Position numbers and translations under genes: made by a program. From the NCBI RefSeq assembly GCF_000383975.1, contig NZ_KB913017.1, forward strand, positions 2,655,527-2,719,526: DNA of 64,000 nucleotides, read 5' to 3'. Each line of letters opens with the position of its first letter. The first letter of the stretch is position 1. Below are positions 1 through 9,216 of this stretch, in pieces. This stretch comes from Natronorubrum tibetense GA33. Lineage in GTDB: Archaea > Halobacteriota > Halobacteria > Halobacteriales > Natrialbaceae. Below the pieces are notes generated by a model. The model had not been told where the DNA came from. It worked only from the letters and a program-made list of their open reading frames with translations, and searched no databases.

Positions 1-897
1 CATCGCGGTTTCACCGAAGCCGGCGAGCGCCTCGCTGCCGAACGCGCTCGTCGCGACGAAGATCGTTACGACGTAGAGCACACCGACGGCGACGACCGAG
101 CCGACCATCGCCAGCGGCAGATTCCGACCGGGATCTTTCATCTCGCCGGCGACGGTCGCCACCTGTGCGAAGCCGAGATACGAGGTGAAGACGAGCGCAG
201 CGGTCGTCAGAATCGGCATCGCGCCGAAGGGGGCGAACTGCTCGGGCGCCGCCGATTCGCCGATCAGCCCGGCCGCGTCGAGGCTACCGTAGCCGAGAAA
301 GGCGACGAGGATCGACAGCAGGAGGGCGACGATCCCGTTCTGGAGCTTTGCGGCGTTTTCGGTCCCCGTGACGTTCAGGACGGTAAAGCCCGCGCCGAAC
401 AACAAGGCGATGGGGATGACCAGCCCGTCGCCGACCGCGACGCCGAGTTCGGCGAGCGTGTCGACGGCGTAGTAGCCGAAGCCGACGAGGTAGAAGGCCG
501 TCGCGAACACCAGCCCGAACCACAGCGAGAGACCGACGACGGCGCCCGGGAGCGTTCCGAGCGCTCGCGAGATGAAGTAGTAGCCGCCGCCGCTTTTCGG
601 CATCGCCGTCGCCAGTTCGGAGGTCGGTAAGGCGACGAGCAGGGCGACGACGGCTCCGATGGCGAACGATGCCGCGGCGGCGGGGCCGGCCTGTCCGGCT
701 GCGAGGCCCGGAAAGACGAAGATTCCGGCGCCGATCATCGTCCCGATCCCGATCGCGAGCCCGCCCGAAAGCCCGAGCGTTCGCTCGAGTTCGGCGTCGT
801 CGGTGATCGTCGCGTCGTCCGTCTCGACCGTTGGTTCGGTGTCGGGCGATTCGCCCTCGATGTTGGTGCCCTCGGCCGGCGGCGGTTCGCCACTCAT
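1..897 (-). CDS. APC-family amino-acid permease, C-terminus outside window
   Basis: Predicted cytoplasmic-membrane secondary transporter for amino acids (APC superfamily). The reverse-strand frame opens with ATG at 897 and stays open for 299 codons to the window edge, so the C-terminal half is missing. An acidic N-terminal tail of about 40 residues is followed by the family signature [13 protein letters not shown] at the first helix and by repeated hydrophobic helices. A second APC permease lies at 55851-57224. An AT-rich TATA-like stretch at 921-931 is correctly placed for a short leader. The substrate cannot be told from the sequence. Confidence 0.85.
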   Translation of the reverse strand, partial: MSGEPPPAEGTNIEGESPDTEPTVETDDATITDDAELERTLGLSGGLAIGIGTMIGAGIFVFPGLAAGQAGPAAAASFAIGAVVALLVALPTSELATAMPKSGGGYYFISRALGTLPGAVVGLSLWFGLVFATAFYLVGFGYYAVDTLAELGVAVGDGLVIPIALLFGAGFTVLNVTGTENAAKLQNGIVALLLSILVAFLGYGSLDAAGLIGESAAPEQFAPFGAMPILTTAALVFTSYLGFAQVATVAGEMKDPGRNLPLAMVGSVVAVGVLYVVTIFVATSAFGSEALAGFGETAM

Positions 898-920
898 AGT
901 GGCGACAACTCATGCCGAAC

Positions 921-931
921 GGATAATTTTT
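921..931 (-). promoter_or_regulatory. TATA-like promoter of the permease gene
   Basis: The reverse-strand sequence AAAAATTATCC lies about 24-34 bases before the ATG at 897, the spacing expected for an archaeal TATA box serving a nearly leaderless transcript. It is the only AT-rich block in this otherwise GC-rich gap. Confidence 0.45.
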
Positions 932-1011
932 CAGGTGTATACTACAGGTTGAGTATTCTCCCGCGAGAAGGTGACGGGCGGGTGGCCACTGACGCTACCG
1001 TCCGTCGCCGA

Positions 1012-1341
1012 TCAAAACAGTAGCCCGCCCAGCGGGACGTCCTCGTCCGGTTCGACGAGGACCGGATACTCCTCCTCGCCCGGTACGCAAACCGTCAGCG
1101 CCTCGGATTTGAAACCCGCGATGCGAACCGATCCGAGGGTGGTCGCACAGAGAACCTGCCGTCCCTCGAGCTCCTCGGGGTCGTAGTGGTGGTCCAGTTG
1201 GGCGGCGGACTGGATCTCGCCGTGTTCCTCGCCGAGATCGATCCAGAGCTTGGTCATCTTCGGCTTGTTCGCCTCGGTGAACGCTTCCGCCTCGAGCACT
1301 TCGCCGACGCGAATCTCGACCTCGAACGGGTTCTCGACCAT
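1012..1341 (-). CDS. tRNA-binding domain protein (CsaA / MetRS C-terminal type)
   Basis: A 109-residue protein consisting almost entirely of the EMAP/Arc1p-like OB-fold found in CsaA and at the C-terminus of methionyl-tRNA synthetases. The pattern is N-terminal VEIRVGEVLEAEAF, then LWIDLGEEHGEIQSAAQL, then RQVLCATTLGSVRIAGFKSEAL, matching the family order of strands. Such free-standing domains bind tRNA non-specifically or act as chaperones. It is a single gene on the reverse strand and does not overlap its neighbours. Family assignment is firm; cellular role is inferred. Confidence 0.82.
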   Translation of the reverse strand: MVENPFEVEIRVGEVLEAEAFTEANKPKMTKLWIDLGEEHGEIQSAAQLDHHYDPEELEGRQVLCATTLGSVRIAGFKSEALTVCVPGEEEYPVLVEPDEDVPLGGLLF

Positions 1342-1399
1342 ACAGCGTGATATCTGGCCCTCGAGAAAGAACGTACGGGTTCCGGCTACCGGTGTTGCC

Positions 1400-2371
1400 C
1401 TACTCGGGCAATTCGTCGGCTAGCAGTGCCAGACTCTCGTCGTCCCCGGTCGCGTCCGGAACGGAGAGCATCACCGTCTCGATGCCGACGTCGGCGTACT
1501 CCTCGAGCCGTTCGCGCACTTCTTTCGGCGTCCCCGTCGGTGCCGTTTCGACGTACCCCGCGAGGAAGAACTCGCGGGGCTCGGTGGGCTCGTCGGGCAA
1601 GAACTCGTCTCGGAACTGCTCACGCTTTTGCTCGGCGGCGTCGGTCGTCTCGCCGACGAAGACGAACAGTTCGGCGGACTTGCGTATCTCGTCGTATCGC
1701 GCCTCGCTCTCACAATGGTCGCGCAGGATCTCGAGTTTCTCGGCGAAGCCCTCGGGCTCGAGGGTGCCGTAGTTCCAGCCATCGGCCAGTTCGGCGGTGT
1801 AGCGCAGGGTAAACTGCTCGCCGCCGCCACCGATCCAGATCGGCGGGTGGGGATCCTGGACTGGCTGCGGTTCACAGAAGGCGTCCTCGAGGTCAATATC
1901 CAGATGCTCGCCCGCGTGGCTGTACGTCTCGTTCGTCCACAGTCCCTGCAGGATTTCGACCGTCTCGGCGAGCCGGCGGAGCCGTTCGGCCGGCGGTTCC
2001 CGGAACTCGTAGCCAAAGCGGTCGTACTCCTCGGCGTACCAGCCCGCGCCGATGCCGAGTTCGAGTCGTCCCTCGCTGATTCGGTCGACCTGCGCCGCCA
2101 TCTTCGCCAGCACGGCAGGATGGCGGTAAGACTGGCTCGTGACGAGCGTCCCGAGTCGGATCTCGTCGGTGGCTTCGGCGACCGCGCTGAGCGTCGTCCA
2201 GCACTCCTGTGTCGCCCGGCGCGGGTCGCCGATCCACGACTGAAAGTGGTCCTCGAGCCAGACCGCGTCGTAGCCGAGCGATTCGGCCTCGAGTGCCGTC
2301 TCCCGGACGGTTCCGATATCGGTGCCGTACTGCGGAAGGATGACGCCGACCTCGAGGTCGGTGGGACTCAC
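1400..2371 (-). CDS. F420-dependent LLM-class oxidoreductase
   Basis: A 323-residue luciferase-like monooxygenase-fold enzyme, probably using coenzyme F420. It opens with LEVGVILPQYG and contains YDAVWLEDHF, LGTLVTSQSYRHP and RLELGIGAGWY, the conserved strands of the TIM barrel. I chose the GTG at 2371 because its first bases overlap the stop of the upstream thiDN gene (GTGA), which indicates translational coupling; the same frame stays open further upstream only as a shadow of thiDN. The substrate is unknown; coupling to thiamine biosynthesis suggests, but does not prove, a cofactor-related role. Confidence 0.85.
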   Translation of the reverse strand: MSPTDLEVGVILPQYGTDIGTVRETALEAESLGYDAVWLEDHFQSWIGDPRRATQECWTTLSAVAEATDEIRLGTLVTSQSYRHPAVLAKMAAQVDRISEGRLELGIGAGWYAEEYDRFGYEFREPPAERLRRLAETVEILQGLWTNETYSHAGEHLDIDLEDAFCEPQPVQDPHPPIWIGGGGEQFTLRYTAELADGWNYGTLEPEGFAEKLEILRDHCESEARYDEIRKSAELFVFVGETTDAAEQKREQFRDEFLPDEPTEPREFFLAGYVETAPTGTPKEVRERLEEYADVGIETVMLSVPDATGDDESLALLADELPE

Positions 2372-3759
2372 GAACGCACCCCGTCCTCGAGTTCCGCGTC
2401 GGTCTCGATCGCATCCTCGAGTGCCAGCACTCGATCCGCGAGCGTCTCCGGATCGCTCGCAACGACTTTGGTCATCGCCTCCTTTCCGATATCGCCGCGG
2501 TCGATCACGGCTGCCGGCGGCTCCTCGCGGTCGCCGAACGCTTGCCGGGCACCCCAACCCATCGTGTTGTCTTCAGTCTCTTTGACCTCCGGGGGCTCTT
2601 CGTCTCGGTCGTATCCGGCGAGCCCCCACTCGAGGTCCTCGAGGGCGTCTTCGACGTCCGGGCCGAATCGGCAGTTGACGGCGAACCGGAGGGTCGGGAA
2701 GAATTCGCGGGCCGAGAGCAAGAATCGGGCGACGTGACTCGAGGCCCCGAATCGGATGCCGCGGTTGGGCTGGACGCCCGAAAGCGTCCGCGTAATTCGA
2801 CCCTCGACGGCCGCAATCTCCGTGACGGACTCGGCGGCCGGCGTCGCGCCAGCGACGTTCATCCCCACCTCGGGAACGAGGGCGGAGACGTCGTGCTCGA
2901 CGAACCGGTCGACGACCGCCTGCACCTCCTCGGCGGTCAGATTCCGGTTCGCCTCGTTTCGCAGGCTGACGAGGTGGTTGACCGCGCCGTGGCCCTCCCC
3001 CACGTCGGAGTAGTACCGCACCGCGCGGGCGAGGAAGTCCGTCGCGCCCTCGACGGCGGCCTCGAGCGGGTCGCCCGTCGCGAGGCGGGCCGCGATCGCC
3101 GCGGCCAGCGTACAGCCGGAGCCGTGGGTCGCCTCCGTCCGAATACGCGGATGTTCGAACACGCACACGGTGTCGTTCGTGACGAGCGTGTCCCGAACCT
3201 GCTCGCCGGGAACGTGTCCGCCCTTGACGAGCACCGCGTCGACCCCCGTCTCGAGGATCGCCTCGCCCGCCTCGCGGGCGCTCTCCTGGTCGGCGACCGT
3301 AATATCGGTCAGCACCTCGGCTTCGTCGGCGTTCGGCGTCGCTAACGTCGCCGCGCCCAGCAGATCCTCGTAGGCGCGTTCGGCTTCAGGCTCGAGCAGG
3401 CGGTCGCCGGAGGTCGCGACCATCACGGGATCGACGACCAGCGGGAACTCGAACGACTCCGCGCGGCCGGCGACGAGCCGGGCGATTTCGGTCGTCGCGA
3501 GCATCCCCGTCTTCGCGGCCCCGACGTCGAAGTCGCCGGTGACGGCCTCGAGTTGGGCCTCGATCTCCTCGAGCGGCAGGACGTGCGAGGATTCGACGCC
3601 GCGGGTATTTTGAGCGGTGACGGCGGTGATCGCGGACGTCCCGAAGACGCCGTGGGCGGCCATCGTCGCGAGGTCGGCCTGGATTCCGGCGCCGCCGCCG
3701 GAGTCGCTCCCCGCGATCGTCAAACCTACCGGGCGGGTTTCGGGTGCTGGCGTTCTCAT
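2368..3759 (-). CDS. thiDN: Bifunctional HMP/HMP-P kinase with thiamine-phosphate synthase domain (ThiD-ThiN)
   Basis: A 463-residue fusion for thiamine biosynthesis. Residues about 10-265 are ThiD, which phosphorylates hydroxymethylpyrimidine and its phosphate: [10 protein letters not shown] near the start, [11 protein letters not shown] in the middle and [16 protein letters not shown], the anion-hole/catalytic loop of ribokinase-type enzymes. Residues about 285-455 are ThiN, the archaeal thiamine-phosphate synthase that replaces ThiE, with MNVAGATP and [13 protein letters not shown]. The following LLM oxidoreductase overlaps by four bases. A TATA box about 24 bases upstream suggests a leaderless mRNA. 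I saw no TPP riboswitch in the short upstream gap. Confidence 0.95.
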   Translation of the reverse strand: MRTPAPETRPVGLTIAGSDSGGGAGIQADLATMAAHGVFGTSAITAVTAQNTRGVESSHVLPLEEIEAQLEAVTGDFDVGAAKTGMLATTEIARLVAGRAESFEFPLVVDPVMVATSGDRLLEPEAERAYEDLLGAATLATPNADEAEVLTDITVADQESAREAGEAILETGVDAVLVKGGHVPGEQVRDTLVTNDTVCVFEHPRIRTEATHGSGCTLAAAIAARLATGDPLEAAVEGATDFLARAVRYYSDVGEGHGAVNHLVSLRNEANRNLTAEEVQAVVDRFVEHDVSALVPEVGMNVAGATPAAESVTEIAAVEGRITRTLSGVQPNRGIRFGASSHVARFLLSAREFFPTLRFAVNCRFGPDVEDALEDLEWGLAGYDRDEEPPEVKETEDNTMGWGARQAFGDREEPPAAVIDRGDIGKEAMTKVVASDPETLADRVLALEDAIETDAELEDGVRS

Positions 3760-3777
3760 GAGTAGCCGTATAGCTCG

Positions 3778-3788
3778 GTTATACTAAG
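3778..3788 (-). promoter_or_regulatory. TATA box of thiDN
   Basis: Reverse-strand CTTAGTATAAC is centred about 24 bases before the thiDN ATG. With archaeal TATA-to-start spacing this predicts transcription beginning at or next to the start codon. Confidence 0.5.
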
Positions 3789-3872
3789 CGGTAATGGTCG
3801 GCGAGCTTGAAAATCAGTGCGTATCGGATCAGATCCGTCAGAGACTGTCGACTACTCACGTGCGAACGCCGT

Positions 3873-4946
3873 TCAGGGGGGTGGAACTTGCTCGGACTCC
3901 TCCTCCGGATCGTACGCGTCACCGAAGACTTCGACGACGGCCTTGAACGTCGCCAGGAGGACCGGTCCGAGCAGCAGCCCCAGAATTCCGAAGAGGTAGA
4001 GCCCGCCAATGACGCCGACCAGGACGGTCCCCGGGTGGACGCCGGACTCCAGATCCACCAGCACGGCACGCAGGTAGTTGTCCACTACGGAGAGGACCGT
4101 GATGCCATAGACCAGCAGCAAGATCCCACCGACCGGGTCGCCCACAATAAAGAGATACCCCACGATCGGTCCCCAGATCAGCCAGATACCGACTGCGGGG
4201 AGGAACGAGACGACGACCATCACGATCGTCCAGAACGCGACGTTCGGAACGCCGAGGAGATAGAGCCCGAGTCCCCCGAGCACGCCCTCCGCGATCGCGA
4301 CGAGGACGTGACTCCGCAGCACTGCCCACGTGACGGCATCGATCTCGTCGATCAGCTCCTGCCGGATCTCGTCGTCGATCGGTGCGACCGACCCGATCCA
4401 GGCGACCAACCGTCGGCCATCGACGAGGAAATAGTAGAGCAAGAACACCAGTACCAACAGTCCGAGCCCGACCTGAAAGCTCATGTCCAACAACCGGAGC
4501 AGTTCCTGGAGTGCGAACTCGAGGCCGCGATTGAGGAACCCCTCGATCTCCGAGTTGAAGGCATCCTCGAGACTGTCCAGGACAGCATCCTCGAGTCCCA
4601 GCTCGCGAGCGGTCGTTCGAACGGTTTCGACGAGATCCACGTCACCGAGGTCGTCGATGAACGAAAGGACCGTCTGTAACAGCAAAACCGTAAACACGAG
4701 CAACGGAACGACCGTAGCCAGGATGCCGAACACGGTCACGATGCCCGCCGACACGCGCGGCGGAATCGTGACGGTGGTTCCGCGGACGCGTACAGTCCGG
4801 TGTTCGAGTCGCTCGTGGAGCGGAAAGAGCACGAACGCCAACAGCGCGGCCGCCATGATATACTGTAGCAAGGGGAGAGCCAGGAGGGCGCTGATCGCTC
4901 CGAGAATAGCGACCAGTAACAGTAAAAAACCGATTCGGAGGTCCAT
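3873..4946 (-). CDS. AI-2E family transporter (TqsA/PerM-like permease)
   Basis: A 357-residue polytopic membrane protein with the AI-2E family layout: two fused N-terminal helices (residues 5-32), a helix near 60-85, a long amphipathic extracytoplasmic segment at about 95-150, then closely spaced helices to residue 335 and an acidic C-terminal tail ending in prolines. Haloarchaeal members are of unknown substrate; the autoinducer name comes from bacterial TqsA, and related proteins act as Na+/H+ antiporters. It stands alone on the reverse strand. Confidence 0.85.
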   Translation of the reverse strand: MDLRIGFLLLLVAILGAISALLALPLLQYIMAAALLAFVLFPLHERLEHRTVRVRGTTVTIPPRVSAGIVTVFGILATVVPLLVFTVLLLQTVLSFIDDLGDVDLVETVRTTARELGLEDAVLDSLEDAFNSEIEGFLNRGLEFALQELLRLLDMSFQVGLGLLVLVFLLYYFLVDGRRLVAWIGSVAPIDDEIRQELIDEIDAVTWAVLRSHVLVAIAEGVLGGLGLYLLGVPNVAFWTIVMVVVSFLPAVGIWLIWGPIVGYLFIVGDPVGGILLLVYGITVLSVVDNYLRAVLVDLESGVHPGTVLVGVIGGLYLFGILGLLLGPVLLATFKAVVEVFGDAYDPEEESEQVPPP

Positions 4947-5165
4947 GTCTGGACATTCAACGACCCCTATTTATGGGTTTCAGTTCTCACGAAGCGATTC
5001 ACGCGTCGCGCGCGAATCGGCATACTCGAGTATCGCGATCACGATCGAAGCGCGACCGCGCCGTGACGGTCGGTTTGATGGATACATTTCGGCGCGTTCA
5101 GCCGCTGCCGTCGATCGCTTGCGGTCGAAGCCGCGCCTCTCTCGAGCGCGCTGCCGATCGGTCCG

Positions 5166-5789
5166 TCAGGCGCGGTCGGATCCGAGGTCCTCGAGGTAGC
5201 GCTCGGGAACGTAGGGCAACGCCCCTGCCGGGAGGACGCGGACGACGACGGCGGCGAGATCTGCGAGTACGCGCCTGAGCGCGGCGTAGACGATCGCGAC
5301 GGCGAGCGCGCCAATCACTATCCACTGGAACGATCCCTCGAGCGCCCATAACAGGGGAACCGACAGCGCCACCGACAACAGCAGATCTCCCGGCGAACCA
5401 TCGTACCGAATCAGGCGACGGGGTGCGATCCAGGTCCTGCGATAGTGGTCGTACACCGCCTTCTCGGAGCGTCCCTCCCAGGGGCGCAACTCGAGGCCGC
5501 TGCCGAAGACGTCGGTTACGCAGTGGACGGCAGCGCCGAGCAAGAAGACGGCGATGCCGACGGTCAGTGCCGTCGGAACCAGGGCCGCGATCACGGTTGC
5601 GACGGCGGCGACGACGCTGTAGAATACGGGAAAGTGGAGGGTCTTGCGGTGGCCCGCGTAGAGATCCAGGTCCGGAACGATCCCCCCGAGCAGTCCCGCG
5701 ACGATGGCCACGGAGGCGAACTCCGGCGCCGTGGCTACCAGCGGTAACGCAAGTGCCATCCCAGCAAGGGCGTGGGTGGGGAGCATCAT
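5166..5789 (-). CDS. YdjM-like membrane-bound metal-dependent hydrolase (DUF457)
   Basis: A 207-residue integral membrane protein of the YdjM/DUF457 family. Family hallmarks visible are the N-terminal THALAGMALAL, GIVPDLDLYAGHRKTLHFPV (acidic and histidine residues of the putative metal site) and HCVTDVFGSG further on. Helices cover most of the chain, with a basic stretch around RRTWIAPRRLIRYDG. Two adjacent ATGs exist (5789 and 5786). Bacterial members are often DNA-damage-induced; biochemical function is not established. Confidence 0.8.
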   Translation of the reverse strand: MMLPTHALAGMALALPLVATAPEFASVAIVAGLLGGIVPDLDLYAGHRKTLHFPVFYSVVAAVATVIAALVPTALTVGIAVFLLGAAVHCVTDVFGSGLELRPWEGRSEKAVYDHYRRTWIAPRRLIRYDGSPGDLLLSVALSVPLLWALEGSFQWIVIGALAVAIVYAALRRVLADLAAVVVRVLPAGALPYVPERYLEDLGSDRA

Positions 5790-6052
5790 CGTGTCCTTTC
5801 AGAGGGGACAGAACTCCTTCAACGTATCGCAGCGAACGGTCGATCGGACGCCGCACCGACAGCGGTTCGCAGTTCGTCGATTTCGCGCAGCCGCTCGTCT
5901 CATACGGTTTGCTGTAACGAGTTACCGCTGGGGCCGCAGGACGGTTCGGGACTCCACCGACGCGGTGTACATGCTCCTCGTGGTGGCCGTCGCCAACGGG
6001 CTTCTGGAAGCGATTCGGTTCCTTCCGGAGTGGTAACGGCCGCGTCGACCCG
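5790..6052. other. Gap without a confident gene; possible short membrane peptide
   Basis: No convincing gene. On the forward strand the frame ending at 6036 finishes in a hydrophobic stretch (VYMLLVVAVANGLLEAI) that could be the end of a small membrane protein, but it lacks a clear start codon and its upstream part is the antisense of the YdjM-like gene. Confidence 0.3.
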
Positions 6053-6420
6053 CTAGGACTCTCGTCGGGCGGCGACCCACTCCTCGAGTCGGGCCGCGGG
6101 ATTCTCCGGGACTTGGGTGAGATAGACCGTCTCCTACGTTGCGACGAGGATCGCATCCAGCGTGGTAAACAGCATGTCGACGATCATGTTGTCGATCCGG
6201 TGCTGGGCGAGAATGGGCTCAATTCCCAGCACGAGAGCTCCCTGATCGTTGCAACAGCCGTTCCGACGATTCACGAGCGGCAATTCGAGGTGCAGACCAT
6301 CTTTCTCGCGCTCGAATTTCTCGGACTGTACGTTGGCCGACGGCGAGCTCCCGACTCCTCCGGGCGCGCCTCGAGACCTCGGCGTACACCTCCTCTCGAA
6401 ACGGCGGCGTCTCGGCTTCC
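6053..6420 (-). pseudogene. Decayed gene of unknown family
   Basis: Reverse-strand translation just downstream of the AIR-synthase-like gene gives stretches of credible protein that no single open frame joins. One frame contains ETPPFREEVYAEVSRR (about 6410-6360). A second frame continues with FEREKDGLHLELPLV and RIDNMIVDMLFTTLDA, is cut by an in-frame TAG at 6134-6136, and resumes with ETVYLTQVPENPAARLEEWV before the stop at 6053-6055. At least one frameshift and one nonsense codon are needed to read it through. I do not recognise the family. Confidence 0.4.
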
Positions 6421-6423
6421 GCG

Positions 6424-7458
6424 CTAGTCGCTCGCGTCATCGGCCAGTTCGGCGTACGCAGCCCACGACGGATCGACGCTCGGATGCTCGAGGACGTCGC
6501 CGTCGACGACCACTTCTCCCTCCCCGTCCTCGCCACGTACAGCCTCCACACGGCCGATGTCGGCGACGACGGTGTCCCGATCCTCGAGCGCACCGCGAAC
6601 CGCGTTGACACCCGCAGGATCGACGGCAATCAACAGCGACCCGCTGCTGGTCGCCGCCCACGGGTCGATTTCGAGGGCTTCACAGACCTCTTCGACGCCG
6701 GGACGCATCGGCACGCCCTCTCGATCGACCGCGAACCGAACGCCCGCGCCGTCGGCCATCTCGTTCAGTGCGCCCGCGAGGCCGCCCTCGGTCACGTCGT
6801 GCATCGCCGTCACGGGTCCCGCCGCGGCCGCTGTGAGGGCGTCTCGAACGCAGTAGACCTCCTCGAGTCGATCCTGCGCGCTCGAGACGGTTTTTGGAGG
6901 GAGATCGAGTTGATCGCCGAAGAGGGTACTCAACAGCCCGACGGACTCGACGGCGGGACCGGTCGTCATGAGCAGTCGATCACCCACACTGGCTCCGTCG
7001 GGACGGACGATATCCGTGTGCTCGCCGACGCCCATCGCGGTCGCAGCGCCGACCCACGGATGAGAGGGATCCGAGTATCGGGCCGTGTGTCCCGTCACGA
7101 CGGCGACGCCGAGGTCGGCGCACTCCGCGTGGATTGCCTCCCAGACGGTCGCGAACTGCTCGTCGGTCATCGTCTCGGGCAGCGTAAAACAGACCGAGAG
7201 ATGCGACGGCGCGATGCCGCTGACGGCGACGTCAGCGAGCACGAGGTCGAGGGCGAACCGCCCCGCCCGCTCGAACCCCAGTGCCGGGAGGATCGAGAGC
7301 GGATCGGTCGCGGTCACCAGCGCTTGCCCGTCGATATCGATGACACCGAAGTCGACGCCGTGGCGCGGTCCGACTGCGACGTCGGTGCGCTCAGCACCGA
7401 GGTTCGGCGCGACGTGGCGCTCGAAGAACGTCCGATCGATTTTGCCGAGATCGCTCAC
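6424..7458 (-). CDS. AIR-synthase-family protein (HypE/PurM-like)
   Basis: A 344-residue ATP-dependent PurM-superfamily protein. It shows the N-terminal ATP-binding half (DFGVIDIDGQALVTATDPLS, then RFALDLVLADVAVSGIAP), a middle VVTGHTARY, and the C-terminal half with MHDVTEGGLAGALNEMA, typical of HypE and AIR synthases. Haloarchaea carry several such paralogs without hydrogenase genes, and none are visible here, so a HypE role is unlikely. It probably acts in ATP-dependent activation of a small molecule; the substrate is unknown. Confidence 0.82.
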   Translation of the reverse strand: MSDLGKIDRTFFERHVAPNLGAERTDVAVGPRHGVDFGVIDIDGQALVTATDPLSILPALGFERAGRFALDLVLADVAVSGIAPSHLSVCFTLPETMTDEQFATVWEAIHAECADLGVAVVTGHTARYSDPSHPWVGAATAMGVGEHTDIVRPDGASVGDRLLMTTGPAVESVGLLSTLFGDQLDLPPKTVSSAQDRLEEVYCVRDALTAAAAGPVTAMHDVTEGGLAGALNEMADGAGVRFAVDREGVPMRPGVEEVCEALEIDPWAATSSGSLLIAVDPAGVNAVRGALEDRDTVVADIGRVEAVRGEDGEGEVVVDGDVLEHPSVDPSWAAYAELADDASD

Positions 7459-7560
7459 GCTCGAGTGATCAAATCGGGGCGGCTTAGGCGTGGTGATTGT
7501 CGAGACCAGCGCTCGAGCAGGTAATCGCTGGGTCGATCTCCGACGTCCGACTGCGATGGC

Positions 7561-8076
7561 TCACAGCTCGAGCGTGTAGATCGCCGTCGGATACGATTCG
7601 TCTCCGATCTCGAACTCGCTCGAGCCCGTCCGTTCGAACCCCCGGGCGTCGTAGAACCGGTGGCCGAGATCGTTTCCGTTCAGCATCTCGAGTTTCACGC
7701 GCTCGATCGAGGCTGGAAGGCTATCGAGCCCGCGCTCGAGCAGCGCGGTGCCGACCCCTTCGCCCCAGTAGTCCGGTTCGACGTAGATCTCCTTGAGACC
7801 GGCCTCGTTCGGGCCGACGAAGGACTTGGTGTCGTCGCCCCAGCGAAAATAGCTGTAGCCGCGGGCGCCGCCGTCGATGTCGGCGAGAACGATACTGTTT
7901 TGACCCTCGCGTAACCGGGCAGCGTACTCCCGGACGGCCTCGTCAGGCGGATCAGGATCGAACTGCTCGAGGACGTCGGCAGGGAGCAGATCGTCGTAGG
8001 CCGCGCGCATCGCTGTCACGTTGATTCGAACGACCGCGCGAACATCCGAAGTCCCCCGCAAACGGCGGATTTCCAT
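7561..8076 (-). CDS. GNAT-family N-acetyltransferase
   Basis: A 171-residue acetyl-CoA-dependent acyltransferase. I take the start MEIRRLRGTSDV at 8076 because homologous GNAT domains begin here; the frame stays open upstream to 8277 but that part lacks family features. The acetyl-CoA-binding motif A is visible as EIYVEPDYWGEGVGTALLE, followed by the C-terminal LGHRFYDARGFERTG typical of motif B. The acceptor substrate cannot be inferred. It is a single gene, divergent from the H-NOX operon. Confidence 0.85.
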   Translation of the reverse strand: MEIRRLRGTSDVRAVVRINVTAMRAAYDDLLPADVLEQFDPDPPDEAVREYAARLREGQNSIVLADIDGGARGYSYFRWGDDTKSFVGPNEAGLKEIYVEPDYWGEGVGTALLERGLDSLPASIERVKLEMLNGNDLGHRFYDARGFERTGSSEFEIGDESYPTAIYTLEL

Positions 8077-8580
8077 ACCGAGCACGGCTGTCGTGACAGC
8101 TGAAAATACTTTCGTCGCGGGTCCTCCGACGGTAGCTTCGATCTCCCTCCGAGCGTCCATGCACGGCACAGGCGTTTCACTCGCAACACCGTTCGACGGC
8201 GGGCCGTCGACTACGACAGCCTTGGGATAGTCATTGCCGAGAACACTGAACGAGTGATCCGACCGGCGTGCGGACACGGCGCTCGTGAGTCACGACGGCG
8301 TACTGCGGCTCGGATCACGCGGTGCTCGAGTCGTACCGCCATATGGCCGACGAGTCGCCGACCCCGACGATTTTGTATAGCGCCAAGGAGTTTACGACCC
8401 CTCGTCCCAGAAACCGTCGCTCGCCGCATACGAGGCAGTAGCCGTGTCACCGCTGACGATCCAAACTACCCAACAGTGTAGGGTAAATCTCTAAGTACCA
8501 CTACTGGGAACGCCATATACTATCATGGAATTTGATAATTCAGGGTCGGCAAACCGTATCGGGGTAAAACGGGGGACCGT
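8077..8580. other. Intergenic region upstream of the H-NOX operon
   Basis: A divergent gap between the acetyltransferase and the H-NOX gene; no gene seen. A CATATACTA stretch at 8514-8522 and an AT-rich TTTGATAATT at 8531-8540 are candidate TATA elements for the H-NOX/transducer operon. An 18-codon frame from ATG 8525 overlaps the H-NOX start in another frame and looks accidental. Confidence 0.4.
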
Positions 8581-9216
8581 ATGCACGGCATTATTCTGAA
8601 GACGCTACAGGCGTTCGTCGTGGACACGTACGGCGAGGACGCCTGGCTGTCGATCCAACGCGAAGCGGACATCGAAGAGAAAGTCTACGTGCCCGTTACC
8701 GTCTACCCGGACGGCGACGTGTACGAGATTGTCCGGACGGCGGGCGAACTGACCGATCAGAGCCCGCGAACGATCCTGACCCAGTACGGGAAGTGGGTCG
8801 TCCCGCCGCTGCTCGAGACCTACGATCTCCACATCGACGACGAGTGGGACGGACTCGAGCTCATCGCGAACATCCAGCAGTTCCACACGTCGTTGCGAAC
8901 CCGAGATATGACGACGTTGACGACGCCGCGGATTCGATCGGAGCGAATCGGGGAACACCACGTTCGGATCACCTACGATTCCGATCGGAAGCTGTGTGAC
9001 GTCGCACGCGGGGCGATTCAGGGCGTCGCAGCGAAGTTCGACGAAGAACTGGTCGCCGAAGAGCGGACGTGCATGCACGAGGGTGACGACGCCTGCCGGT
9101 TCGACATTCGACGGACCGGGGCCGCGACATCGGCGACCGACAGGGAAGCGACGTTCGAGTTCGACGACGAACCCGAGTCGACAACCGAAGCCACGAGCGG
9201 AGGGCCGGATGTCTGA
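8581..9216 (+). CDS. H-NOX heme nitric-oxide/oxygen-binding sensor protein
   Basis: A 211-residue soluble heme sensor. It begins MHGIILKTLQAFVVDTYGED, the H-NOX N-terminus. His102 (in IQQFHTSLRT) is at the canonical position of the proximal heme ligand, Pro116 matches the conserved heme-distorting proline, and Tyr132-Ser134-Arg136 form the YxSxR motif that holds the heme propionates. The residue matching distal Tyr140 of the oxygen-binding Thermoanaerobacter protein is Val141, which by family rules favours NO over O2. The C-terminus adds a CMHEGDDACRFDI segment and an acidic tail. Its last eight bases overlap the transducer gene, so the two are co-translated. Confidence 0.92.
   Translation: MHGIILKTLQAFVVDTYGEDAWLSIQREADIEEKVYVPVTVYPDGDVYEIVRTAGELTDQSPRTILTQYGKWVVPPLLETYDLHIDDEWDGLELIANIQQFHTSLRTRDMTTLTTPRIRSERIGEHHVRITYDSDRKLCDVARGAIQGVAAKFDEELVAEERTCMHEGDDACRFDIRRTGAATSATDREATFEFDDEPESTTEATSGGPDV

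Noticed and set aside
3760-3872. TPP riboswitch before thiDN
   Set aside because: The gap is only 113 bases, the TATA box leaves essentially no leader, and the conserved THI-box words are absent.
6424-7458. Hydrogenase maturation protein HypE
   Set aside because: The fold matches, but there are no other hyp or hydrogenase genes and haloarchaea carry such paralogs generally.
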